From Hippophae tibetana (Eukaryota; Streptophyta; Magnoliopsida; Rosales; Elaeagnaceae), in assembly GCA_037013495.1 (NCBI GenBank), contig CM072808.1, forward strand, positions 46,424,068 to 46,488,067: a DNA stretch of 64,000 nucleotides. Direction: 5' to 3'. The notes under the pieces are model-generated. The model saw only the letters and a program-made list of their open reading frames with translations, had not been told where the DNA came from and did not search any database. Below are positions 1 through 11,400 of this stretch, piece after piece. Position 1 is the first letter of the stretch. Each line of letters begins with the position of its first letter. Made by a program: the position numbers and the translations under genes.

Positions 1-386
1 ATGTATTTGAAAAACCCCAAAAGTCTCCCTTTTTGTTTTCTTCCAGATTCCACTGAGCTTTGTGTTTGGTTAGAAGTATGTAATGCATTAAGTTTGGCAA
101 TTTACTAGATCGAGTATTTATCTTCAATAGTGTGTGATGAGAGTGTCTTTGTAAGGTACAATGAAAATTGTGGGTTTTGAGTTTGATGAATCAAAGAGTG
201 CTTTTTTATATTTTATAAATTCAAGTAATTTTACATAACTATGTTAAATTGCTCTTGATCTGCTGTTCTACCTTCCATGTGCTTGGCCAAAATATTATGT
301 GGGAATTTGTCTTACTTTGGAATAATTTATAATGCTAGAAAAAATATAAGAGATGCATTGCTTACTGCTTAGGTGTTTTGCTGCAG

Positions 387-493
387 TGAACAACGTGAGG
401 CAATTTTCAAAAATAGTTGATAGAGTTAGAACTGCAAATGGCAGATTCAAGTCATGTAGGGATCAGAAAAGGAGAGAAACGAGAAATTGTTAG
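387..493 (+). CDS. Possible terminal exon of an upstream gene (unrecognised)
   Basis: A splice-acceptor-like ...TTTTGCTGCAG at 376-386 is followed by an open stretch that, read in phase 2, gives about 34 basic, polar residues (it begins NNVRQFSKIVDRV and ends ETRNC) and a TAG at 491-493. The composition looks more like coding sequence than the AT-rich surroundings, and the 386 bases before it look like intron. If real, it is the last exon of a plus-strand gene lying mostly left of the window. I recognise no family. It could equally be chance or part of a 3' UTR. Confidence 0.27.
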
Positions 494-935
494 ATTCAAA
501 TTGAAGTCTTTTTGCATCAGTATTGGTGAAGAGAGAGATGGTTTCTGTTTGATCAAATCATCTCAGCTTTTTAGCAAAAGCTCAAACCAGATTATCAAGC
601 TGAGCATATGTTGGATGTTGTTGTGGTAGAAGATAAACTGGTTTGATTTGATTTGATTATTCATGTCAACTAGGATGGCCACAAATTTATCGATTTTTAG
701 TTGAGTGTTGTAACAATTTTGCTAAAAGCTAGTCATTTGTACTTAACTACCTTTATTTATTGGTCTTATAGCTCTAGGTGGTTCTCTCTTTGGTGAGTAT
801 AATTTGCGAAGAGTAAATTGGAAACCAAGTTGAGACATAACCATATCACTTTATTCTGGGATCTTGCAATATTCTTGCATATGCCCATATTTGGTCCTTC
901 GACTTCTTTTTTTTAGTTGTGAACATTTTAAATTT

Positions 936-1237
936 GACCAATTATGTCCATTGTGAACTCGGTCTTCCTTAGATTGGATTCCGTTCCATCAGGCTCGTCG
1001 AGATCACTATCGATCTCAATTGGTCTATTTATTCCGATGGCGTGGAACTTTAACAGCCTTCTGATGATCCATTTTATAAGCGACTTTAACAGCCTTCTGA
1101 TGATCCATTTTATAAGTGACTTTAACAGCCTTCAGCTGAGAGACATCATCACGTGGGTCAGGACCCCAAGCGTCTATAGCTCTCAGTCCAATTTTTTGGA
1201 TCTTTAATTTTGGACCAATTATGTCCATTGTGAACTC
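936..1237. repeat. Pair of exact 25-bp direct repeats 252 bp apart
   Basis: The 25 bases starting GACCAATTATGTCCATTG occur at 936-960 and again, identically, at 1213-1237. A few bases upstream (AAATTT / AATTTT) are also similar. The enclosed 252 bp contains a 36-bp tandem repeat. The repeats are too long to be a target-site duplication and were more likely left by a local duplication or by a degenerate mobile element. The minus strand across this segment can be read as a short peptide with a weak likeness to the MDIIGP motif of retroelement integrases; I do not rely on it. Confidence 0.6.
1047..1133. repeat. 36-bp tandem repeat, about 2.4 copies
   Basis: The motif ACTTTAACAGCCTT recurs at 1047, 1083 and 1119, giving a 36-bp period. 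The first two units differ by a couple of bases. Because 36 is a multiple of three, the open frames crossing it on both strands are repetitive and are probably not genes. Confidence 0.8.
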
Positions 1238-1451
1238 CCACCATTCGAAAGTTGTTCGAATCTTGAAAAGGTTATGAACTAAATTATGGACTAAATCAGT
1301 ACAGTTATTTAGGACTAAATTGGTAGAAAGTGCATGCATAACATGAAGACCCCAAAGACACAATCCAGTTCACACACATGCCTTGAATATATAGAGAAAT
1401 TTTTTGGCGTCTTAGTCTTAAAGGAGCTACATCTGATATCTTACTATTATT

Positions 1452-2093
1452 TCAAACAAAACTTTTAACGTCAGTTGTGCTAGCTTTATAGAAGATGATT
1501 CTTGTCTTCACATTTTCCTGCAACTTCCCTAGCAAATATAGTGCTAGGTCTGCAAGTATGGCAAGTCCAATTACGAAATAGACCGAACCGAACACAATGG
1601 TGACAATCCCGAATGGGAGAGCTAAGGGTAAATGTCTCTGGTCACTTGTAGGCTCAGTTGCAATCCTAAATCCCGTGTAAGTTTCCCATACTAGCATAAC
1701 CATTGTGATCGTAGTTGTGAAGATTTGACAGATAGCTGCACAAATTGTCTTCCTCTCTCCACCTTGGTGGATTTGGGTTCTGTCCTTGTTTTGAATCTGT
1801 TCTGACAAACTGAGAAACAAGTTTACAAGTATAGGAATGCCAAGAGCAACAAACACTAACCCAAAGAGCATAGTTACAACACCAACATGAAAGCTCCAGC
1901 TACTGTTGATATCTTCATCTCCTGCTTCTGTGGCCACTTTAAATCCACAATGAACAATTAATAACAGGATAAGCATGGAAATGAGATAAAGAGATATGAA
2001 TACGGAGGTGGTGTGCAGAACCATATCATCTCTACGATGCACCTTCTTTTCCATCATCACCTTTGATGTTTTATTGTCCATTCTTAGAAGCAA
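1452..2093 (-). CDS. Four-helix membrane protein with internal 2+2 duplication (function unknown)
   Basis: This is a single-exon minus-strand frame of 213 aa with Met at 2093; a second in-frame Met is at residue 5 (2081). Hydrophobic segments lie near residues 28-48, 68-97, 117-136 and 159-189. The two halves are visibly homologous at a constant offset of 91 residues: GFKVATEAGDED (from 50) pairs with GFRIATEPTSDQ (from 141), and GVVTMLFG (from 71) with GIVTIVFG (from 162). Each half ends in a charged, helix-like tail. The loop between helices in each half carries the GF-[KR]-[IV]-ATE motif, so the protein looks like two fused copies of a two-helix unit. There is no signal-peptide cleavage pattern. 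I do not recognise the family; a small plant integral membrane protein of unknown role is the safest description. The absence of introns and the codon-like conservation between the halves support a real gene. Confidence 0.72.
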   Translation of the reverse strand: MLLRMDNKTSKVMMEKKVHRRDDMVLHTTSVFISLYLISMLILLLIVHCGFKVATEAGDEDINSSWSFHVGVVTMLFGLVFVALGIPILVNLFLSLSEQIQNKDRTQIHQGGERKTICAAICQIFTTTITMVMLVWETYTGFRIATEPTSDQRHLPLALPFGIVTIVFGSVYFVIGLAILADLALYLLGKLQENVKTRIIFYKASTTDVKSFV

Positions 2094-3960
2094 AATATGT
2101 GGATGATCAAACTATAAGAACTGTGAAATGGAGAGAAATTTGATGAACTGAGGATGAGGTTTTATTTGATTCACCAAGTCGTAGTCCAAATGAATCGTAT
2201 TGATTTTGAATTTATAATGCGACAATAGACATTTATGGTATTATACGAGCACATAATCTCAGGTTTAAATGGGTGGATTCAACACCTTTTGAAGATTTAT
2301 CTCCTTTCCATTTCTGTCACTCTCTTAGGCCTTAGCAATATAGCATGACCTATTCTCATATTTTCTGGTGAAAACGATTATCATTGTAGCAAAAAGAGCT
2401 GACGTAGCATTTGGGCTATGATAATATTCTCTCTTTTTTTTCTTCCCCTCTAGTTAGTTCAATGTTATTATTTTATTGAACATCCATGATAAATTCCATA
2501 TCCAATATCAATTCTTCTACATTACATGTAAGCTGCTTTCCTCATGCCTTTTGAAGGTTTGCATTCGTACCATCCAGTTTAAATTCCATGTTACAGGAAG
2601 TGAGAAATGATAAGATAAAATAAATTTACATTCACACCTAATTATAGTATACCACTTGATTAAATTTTCTTGAAAAATAAATAATTTTTTTAATTAACAA
2701 AATTATTTAATCACGAGTCAGAGGAAATTTTAGCCCACAATGTCTCAGATTAATTTATTTATTTATGTTTTTTTTATTGCTAATGACGTCTCAATTAAGC
2801 TGACAAGCATGGATTTCTTCCCTCCTGTCTTATTAGTGTCCCGTTTGGAAGCGGTCCTTTCAGAGGTCAAAGTGTTTGTATCCAACTTCTTTGAAAATAG
2901 CTCAAAACCAGTACTTAGTAAACAAATAATAATAATAATAGTTTAGGGAAGTTATAATCCCAACTCGACCGGATGTGAATGGCATGAGCCAAACCATAAG
3001 AAATAAACAATTTAACAACAAAATAGTTAGTATTTTTCTTGTAAACCAGTTTATCCTACACCAGTTGAAACTAGGTATGTAGTTTGACCTTGTAAGGTTA
3101 ACTACTCTAACCTATCCAAAACATAGCCACAACCTTCATGAGTGCGAAGATAGCCATGATATATTATCAAGAATCAAGAAGACAGAATGAAGAAAATGCC
3201 AACAATGACCCAGAACATTATCAGCCTTCACTTCATCTAAAATGTGGAGAACAAATTAATATTTCAGATGCATCTATAAAAACTAGTTCACCTAAATGTG
3301 CACAGAACCTAATGATTCTAATTGTCAATATTGTATGCAATTCTCAAACTTTTTGCGAATGCCATGTAAAGATCAAGCTCGACCTTCATTTGGTGTTAAA
3401 TATCATAAGATTGAGGACAAAAGTGCATGTGAAAACGAATAAAAGTTGTCCAATAAAAGCATTTATGCTTAACTTATTCAGTTTTCTACCATCATTATTT
3501 CATTTGATCAAAGAAAATTCCAATTTATACAGATGAAAATGAGCTATTCAGCCTGTCAAACCACAAAGTTCTAGCAGAAACATCATGAGAAACCCATTAG
3601 AGATGGATGCTAGACTTTCATATTATCTTCAACACGGTCATGGTTTGCCAAAATCTCTGCATTAACAACAATAACAGAATAACCATAAAAAAAGTGCTAT
3701 TGAAGAAACAAAAAAGCTCCAAACAGACACTTGAGCTTAGACAAAGGGCTGACAAAAAGAGTAAAAACACGAAGAAAACACGACATGTGTACAAAGAAAA
3801 TGAGAGAGTAGGTGCAACGGAGTGAATTATTTACACAAATGAAACGGTCGTACGAGTACAGAACTTATAGAATACAAATCCCAAGAATGTATCAAATAAT
3901 CAAGCACAGGCACAGTTCACATCCTACCTTTATTTATAACCACAAGGAAATATGCAGGTT
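2094..3960. other. Intergenic, no gene recognised
   Basis: This stretch holds the presumed promoter of the membrane-protein gene (just above 2093) and the 3' flank of NDUFB9 (below 3961). Plus-strand frames at 2740-2946, 3138-3536 and 3607-3825 lack recognisable domains, splice logic or codon character, and I take them as chance. The bases just below 3961 probably belong to the NDUFB9 3' UTR. Confidence 0.6.
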
Positions 3961-6133
3961 TCAGTCATTATCTTCTCGGCCATAGTTATACACTATCTCA
4001 ATCTGCATGGCCAATAACATAGCAAAGAAAGGAATCAGAATGGTGAGAAAAAATGACAAACTTTGACTTGCATGTTATGCAACAAATGCTATTTTCCCTC
4101 ATAATGGGGGGAAGATGTAATAACTCTAGCAAAAACCAAAGAAGTGAAAGTAAGTGAGTTGCACAGGATGGCAAAATACCAAATAAAAGAAAACAGGGTA
4201 GCTTTTAGAATTTTAGACCATCACCATTCTACCTCTTTGGGATCAAAATTGAATGCATACCTACAGACTTCTTGAGACAGAGAACAAAATAATACAATAT
4301 TCGAACAAGCAAACAAAAAGATATTGGCCGCATAGGATTCCATTAATGTCCACAAGACATAAAGTAAAAAGAATAACAAGCTAATATACACCAAATCATA
4401 AATCATTATAAGAAATTACCCCTTCTGGTGGAGTTGGGTTTCGAGTAAACTTGCTACCCCCAGGAGCCCAAGGAACTGTACATGAAAAGCAATTGGTAAA
4501 TAACGTATCCCTAATAGAGTAAAACAGAAAATTGAACAAACATTCAAATGTTCATTCAATTGTATATTATCTTTAAATATAGTTGAGCATCATGAAAAAG
4601 TTAATATTATCAGATGCTCAAAATGCCAAACTTTAGAGGAAACGCTTGTTTAAGCGTGTAAGCAACACATAATTCAGAGCTGAGCATTTTCTCAATCTTC
4701 AAGATGCATACTTTCAACATCCTTCTATGTATTCATTAATTAGTATTAGCCTTCATCATCAAAGCATTAGGAAATCAAATTTAAAAACATTGAAGAACAA
4801 AGTATATTCCACTGTTAACCCAAAATGCATTGTTAGGTTCTCTTATTTACTTATTTGATTAATTTCTTGCTGAATAATGGCATATACACCGAAAATTCCA
4901 TTGAAATCAAGAGTTAATTTCTTAGAAAGATAACCAAGGACAGATCTGGAAGACCTTATTTAGACAGATAAAATCATATTGAATGTTAATAGGAATAAGA
5001 CAAACAAAATTTATCACTTGTGTGTCAGATCATTTGAGGAAGGCTGATGTGAATGTCAGAAATATACTCTGGTCTATGGAGAAAAAATTGGGAGATGTTT
5101 CTGACTCCCAAACAATATAGCCTGAAAGATCATACTATCTATAAAATAAATTGAAGCTAGTTTCACCAATTGAAAGGAAAGATAGGTTCAACAATGACAA
5201 ATGCTTTATCTACAGTACATTTATCAGTTAACTGCAGGCTAAACCATATTTTTATCAAACAAGTTACTATCATCAATCATACCAATATATGGATCTGGAT
5301 GTCGCCACTTATTATAAGCTGCTTCAGCATCATCGATCAGTCTATCAATAGTATCAGGGTCTTCCTGCATATACAGTAATAATGCAATAATCAGCAAATA
5401 CTCAAGCAATGTAAACAACTTAAATTAGAAGGCATTAGAAAATATTAGAATAAAATGCTCTAATCGCCATGTATATAATGTTGACTAAAAAAACTCCTAC
5501 AAAGTCACAACATTATCAAACACATGCAGTAGTATGATAAGTTCATTTTGCTTCCATCAACATTAGAGTAAAGATTTCAATCAGATAATAAAAAATGTCG
5601 ATACTTTTGAATTACAGTTGGTGGAAAAATAGCCAACTTTAACCAATCACAATAAAACCCTGTTCAAATGCTCCATATGTTACTCGTTCAGATTCACAAA
5701 CCTAACTAGGTTTTCTTCCACATTTCAACTTACTTCAAACAATTTTTTTTTAAAGAATCCACTATTCTGAAGAAGCTAACATAATAAAAAAAATCGAATT
5801 ACATAAAGAAATTAAAATAAAAAAAGGAAATAGAAGAAAATGCTGAGAAAGGGGTAGAGAAGATGAACCACGTGCTTGTTGGCCTCGAACCTCTCTCGCA
5901 AATCTGAAGCCTGAAAATTTCAATTTAAAAATAAAATCAGGACATGTATATCCGGTAGATAGACTAATAAAATGATTAACGAAATAGAAAGAAAAGATTA
6001 CATCTTTGTAGAAGAGGTGGCGATGGACGGCCCAGTTGAGAGTGTCCTTGAGGGATCTGCGGTAGAGGATCCGAATCCTCTCCTTCTGAGTCGCTCTCCG
6101 AGCTAGGTACGCCGCTGACGACACTCCGCTCAT
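3961..6133 (-). CDS. NDUFB9: NADH dehydrogenase [ubiquinone] 1 beta subcomplex subunit 9 (complex I LYR protein, CIB22 type)
   Basis: An accessory subunit of mitochondrial complex I (membrane arm) of the LYR family. LYR proteins bind the phosphopantetheinyl acyl chain of mitochondrial acyl carrier protein. Five exons on the minus strand join in phase: 6002-6133, 5869-5910, 5283-5364, 4420-4475 and 3961-4002, giving 117 aa, the usual plant length. The start MSGVSSAAYLARRATQKERI is the conserved plant N terminus. The ILYRRSLK segment carries the LYR motif, followed by DTLNWAVHRHLFYKD, then ASDLRERFEANKH, then NKWRHPDPYI (exon 3) and VPWAPGGSKF (exon 4). The last exon encodes IEIVYNYGREDND and TGA. 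An in-frame ATG 33 nt further up (6166) would add a charged extension not typical of the family, so I chose 6133. No disrupting change is seen. Assignment rests on recalled family sequence and is strong. Confidence 0.95.
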
Positions 6134-8499
6134 TTCTCCTCCTCCACTTCTATCTCTCCCTCTCAAAGTTTAATTCAGATGCTTAGAGGGTTGTGTTCTG
6201 ATTGGAAATCAACGACAAATGATGCTCAACGACGTCGTTTCCAACGGATTTACTTTACCTTCTCTATTTTTTTTAAAATATTCATGAACATAACACATAT
6301 GTATAATTAAAAACCTAACTAGAAATAACATAATTAGATACATACGATTAAAAACCAACTTTATTACTTTGATATGATAATTATCAATTTAATTATACAT
6401 TTATTCAAATTGATTTGGATGTGGAAGATTATGATAAATTAAATTTAAATTAATTAGATAATTTTTTAATTTTAACATTAAATTAATCAAAAATATATTA
6501 AATTAATTAATAAAAATTAAAAATATTTTCATTATTTTATTATAAAATTTAAATAAAAAATTATATTAAATTTACCTTGTCTCATTTTATCTCTTCATTT
6601 TAATAATTTTTACACGTGTTATCAATATATTGGTACACAATGACGATTTTAAGATTAGAGAGATCGTAAAAATAATAAAATTTGTTTCTTAATTATTGTT
6701 TGCTTGTTTTTTTTAATAAATATATTATATGTATTTTATTTAAATTATTGTATCTATAATAAATTTTTAAATAATAAAAACTTAAAATTTAAGAGCATAA
6801 TTTTATTCTATATATAAATTTATCTAGATAGAAAATTATCTCTACAACTTCTTAATCTTTTCGATCAATAGTTAATCAACTAACTCTATCTTACAACTTC
6901 CAAGATATTGATATAGACACAAAATTCTCTGTAAAAATATAAAGACTAAAAAATATGTTAAAGATATTTGTGAATATTTTTTAAAATCATATACCCTATC
7001 AATTTTCACAGATGAGAATTATTTAGTTAATAGTTAATATTAATTCTTTTATTTATTAAAAAAATATTATTTAATGATTTGATTTTAAGAATATGAAATT
7101 TAGTCTACTTCTTTATAAAAAAATATATAATAATTTTAAATTTATTCAAAGAAATAGAAATTATCTATGGTATTCTATAATAAAATGTGCGCAAAAGAAT
7201 GTAATACCCTCAATTTAATTTTTTTTTATTTGATAGGGTGATGATAAATGATAAAAATATCCTTATCAATATATTTTTTAAAAAATTATTAACAAAAGTC
7301 GTTTTGTGTATTAATTTTTATAAATAAAATGACTAATAAATACATTTTTATAATTAAAATGACTAATGAGTATTTTTTTTATAAGTAAAAAAACTAATAG
7401 ATATATTTTTAAAGTTATGAAAATAAACAACATTTTTATTAAAAGAAAAGAGACATCCATGATTTTTTTCTAAAATAAATCATTAATGGTAACTTTACAT
7501 TATCTATCTTAACTTGTCTTTATTTATATCTTATTAACATATTCATTATACACCATTTAAAATATTTAAAATTATATGTTTTAATCCTATTAATAAAACA
7601 GATATTAAGTTACTAAAGATTTTTTAAATAACACGTTATAATCTTATAAATAAAACAGATATTAAGATACCAAACCTATTGTGATGATATTCATTTTTAC
7701 GTGGTTGGGTGAGTGAAAATTAGTTTAAAGTTGTGTTCCGATAGAAATAAACTGTGTGAGTTTAAGTAAAATTGAAGGAGAGTTGATGTGCCAGCACGTT
7801 CTGATAATACACAATTTAGGGTCCAATTTGTAATTTTGTCAACCCTGAAAATTAATGGTTTTGCATCTAGATTAAACAAGTATCGGCTAAATGTCAATCA
7901 TCAACAGCTATTATCTTTCTTTCGTGGGTGAAGGTACGGAAGATCCTATAAATTTTACAAAAATAATGAGATCTATTATTTTCAATTGTAATATTTTAAT
8001 CTCATAACTTTGAAAAAAAAAATTTAAGACTAAAACACATCTCTTTTTTTTAATTATCGTACTAAAATACTTTAGTTGAAATCTACAGCTCATTTGCTTA
8101 AAGATAGAGGACCCCAAATAACCTTATCCCTTCTTTTATAGAAATAGAAGCATAGGCTGGATTTCATGAAAAGTGAATTCATACTTGGGAACCAAAAACA
8201 AGAGTGAAGTGTCCGTGCAAGTGCACTCCATAGAAAACCATATATTTCATGATAATTAGGCAAACCCATAAAATCAGAATATCAAAATATAAGCACTTAG
8301 GTCTCTATAAGTCCTGTAATTCTTTATCTACTACGATGCATTACATCCTTCTATTGCAACAATAAAAGCCTATTTCAATTCCAACCCTCAAAGAAGCGAT
8401 GTTTGAATGACCAAAAAAAAGCAGCAGCAGCAATGTTGTAATCAAAACTAAATAACAAACCAACCTCTAAACTTTCGTATGGATGCCTAACAAACAGAA
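6134..8499. other. NDUFB9 promoter side, then AT-rich intergenic DNA with degenerate short repeats
   Basis: The NDUFB9 5' leader and promoter should lie just above 6133. From about 6250 to 7680 the DNA is extremely AT-rich. Two direct copies of a unit containing AATAAAACAGATATTAAG lie about 60 bp apart near 7590-7660. Three imperfect units containing AAAATGACTAAT(A/G) lie near 7325-7400. A relative of the first unit, partly inverted, appears near 49316-49420. Short minus-strand frames at 7697-7897 and 7911-8117 show no domain. The 3' UTR of the kinesin gene probably occupies part of 8150-8499. Confidence 0.55.
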
Positions 8500-11400
8500 C
8501 TACGATAGGGATGACAAGCCACTTTTCCAGCCAAATGATCTACGTCTTGCCTGAGGAGGTGTAAAACTAAGGCCAAACATCTCCTTTAAGGTGTGTCCCT
8601 GCTCGACAAACCTGACTAGTTTGGCAATAATAGTAGCACTTTCCATGATCTGGCTCATGTCCTTCGTATCACTCCATAAAAGGTTGGCCAATTGTAACCT
8701 CCTACGTTTGGAATTCAATGCAATACCCCATTTTTTGAAGAGTTTCTTTCTCTCGGCTTCGGAAAACCGCTTCTGCATCAGCTTGCTCAGCACCACTTTC
8801 TCATGGCGAAGAGCTTTAATGCTGGTTGCCAAATGAACATTTAAGGGTATTTAGGGTTAATTCCATATTCATTAAAGAAATGCAATTTGGAAATTGACAA
8901 CATACAAGATGACACCTTACTCCTCTAAATATGCATAACAAGATCATGCAATAATCATAAAATGTTGCCCCATAAAAAGAAAGTATTTTCAACCATTTTA
9001 GAGTCCATATTTACAATTTATGAATAGAATAGGAGTTCATTTTAGTTCCCTTACTTTTGGTGACTGTCTTAAATGACTTTCAATTTAGTCAATTTAGTCA
9101 TTTGCCTTTCAATTTATTAGTCAATTTTATCCAAAATCTCTAAATAGATGTCATCATATTTTAGAACTTGTCACAGTTAAAAATATTTAAAAATTTAGTC
9201 AACTTGACTAAATATTGACTGCTATAAGCAGTCTAGCAGCTGTTTATGTGAACGATGCAATTAATTTGGAAATTTTGGATTAAATTTGTTAAAATTTTAA
9301 AAAAATTGAACCAAATTTAAAGATAAGGAACTAAAATGACTAACTGCTTAAAGCCAAGTACCAATATGACCATTTATAAATATTGACAAGTGTCTTGTTG
9401 ATAGTTACTGTAAGGCTTGATCAAATAGAGGGGGGCACAGAAAAGAACCTAGAAGCAAGTTTGGGAGTTTGACTATCCTGAATACGCTGATTTCCATGAG
9501 AGAATGTCTCCTTGAGGAAAGTAAGTCTTCTAAGTTCTACCTCCATGTAAATGGAATCCGCAGGGTCACCTTTGAAGAGCAGGAAGAAGTAGGTTCTGTG
9601 GACCACCGACACATTGCAAGCTTGCCAAAGCTCAAATATTACCTTCTGCTGCCTTTCAAACTCCAGAGGCCAATCAGAACGAACTTCCAGCATTGAATTT
9701 ATACCAACGTCTTTCACAGTCTTTCCTAACTTATCAGTCATTGATCCTGTCTCATGTACCTAGGACCACAGCAATTGAGCTACGTCAAAAGAAGCAAAAC
9801 AGATATGGTAACATAAATAACGTTAAATTTCTAATTTCCTTTCAACATCACAACCATAATCTTCACACCATGAAAAACCATCATTCATGAAATTGAAAAT
9901 GTTATTTTTCACAATAAATAGAGCTGCTTACAAATATTTCAAAATCATGAACATTCTCTACTGGTTAACACAAATATGATAAACCTCAAGGTATATAACA
10001 AAAGGGTAACAGTGAGGCATATAATTAAGTTTTAGGAACTTATTATTTTGTGAGTTATATTATAAATCAACAGAATATGAGGATAAAAATGGTCTAATAA
10101 AATATCATGATCTTTATAGAATCAAGAGGCACGTACGTACATATCTTCCAATAATATGGAAAGCCAATATAATGATTTCTTACCGGACCATCAACAAGCT
10201 TCTTTTCGTACTCAAGCTTGGCCATTTCCTGCAGTCCTGTAACAAAAGTATGGATGCTAGTAATATCCTCGTCCCCTGCTTTACCACTCTGAGATCTTAG
10301 TTCATCCATGGAGGCACTCCCAAGAGAAGATTGAGAATCATTTCTGGGCAATCTCATTGTATTAGAACCAAAAGTTAACTGTGGGAGTTTCCTACCAAAA
10401 CCCTCTGGTCTTCCAGGAAATCCATTCTCAAAACCATATAGAGGCGTTCCATTTGATTTATCAGGAGAATATGAACCAGTCATCAGATTTGCTCTGCAAC
10501 TCCAGCTTCTACTTAAATTAAATCTCTCGGGAACATGTGGAGATGATTCATCAGGGTAAGGACTGGCAATAGAATCAATGGTCCTCTGAACATCATGAAG
10601 TCTTTGCTCCAATCTTCCATATGCAAATCCATTTTGCATCTGACTTACTTCTCCATTTGCATTCACAGGGGTTGACATCATATCTTCACCAGTTTCTTCT
10701 GTGTTCCCAGACAATCCCGATGAAAAAGTTCCTACATCCCCAGCAGTTGATTCTCTGCTTTGATCCCGACTCAACTCTTCCAGTTCAATGCACCGAACTT
10801 CCTTACAGTAAGCATCCGAATCTTCTGTATCTTCGACTGCATTTTCCTTTCTTATCTGTCTTGAATTCGACTTAACAAATTCCTTTTCAGTTGAAAATTG
10901 TGAAGGGGTACCATCAGACAGATATTGGTCTTCAGTGTTATCCCCTACTGGAGATTCATTGGGACTAATTTCACTGTCTCCACCGTCATAATGAGGATTG
11001 TTGAACTTCCTAACACCATTAAGACAAGGATTATTAGCCACACTTGAGGACTCTGATACAGAATCTTCATCTTTAAATGCATCCCATCCCTGACTATCTG
11101 CAGCCTGAACAAGAAAACAATAATCAAGAGCAGCATTTTAAAAAAGTAACCAAACGCCACAGCCACCAGACAGAAACCCATACTTCTTTTGGATCTTGAT
11201 CATTTCCTATCATCTGTATTAAATCCTCCACCCGAGATTGAGCCAAGTTCCTTTGCTTAGTTAGCTCTTTGATTTCCTTTTCCATCTGCATATAAGGATC
11301 ACGATATTTAGCAAAACTCGCCAAGACTGTTAAACTCTGACAAAACTGTCAACTTATCTAGTTTGGTGATTAGACATGAATTACGATACGCCGTTATAAC

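Larger units (their letters stand above)
494..1451. other. Intergenic stretch with short repeats
   Basis: No convincing gene lies between the possible exon at 387-493 and the stop of the membrane-protein gene. Open frames here are short and follow the tandem repeat at 1047-1133. A 25-bp direct repeat (936-960 and 1213-1237) brackets the repeat-bearing segment. Confidence 0.6.

Noticed and set aside
936-1237. 25-bp direct repeat as a target-site duplication
   Set aside because: Far longer than any known target duplication in plants, and no inverted or long terminal repeats lie inside.
1025-1363. Minus-strand peptide with EWWEFTMDIIGP, recalling retroelement integrase
   Set aside because: Only one short motif matches and the rest follows the 36-bp tandem repeat; too little to call even a fossil.
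3138-3536. 132-aa plus-strand frame
   Set aside because: No domain, low-complexity AT-driven composition, and it lies in the 3' flank of NDUFB9.
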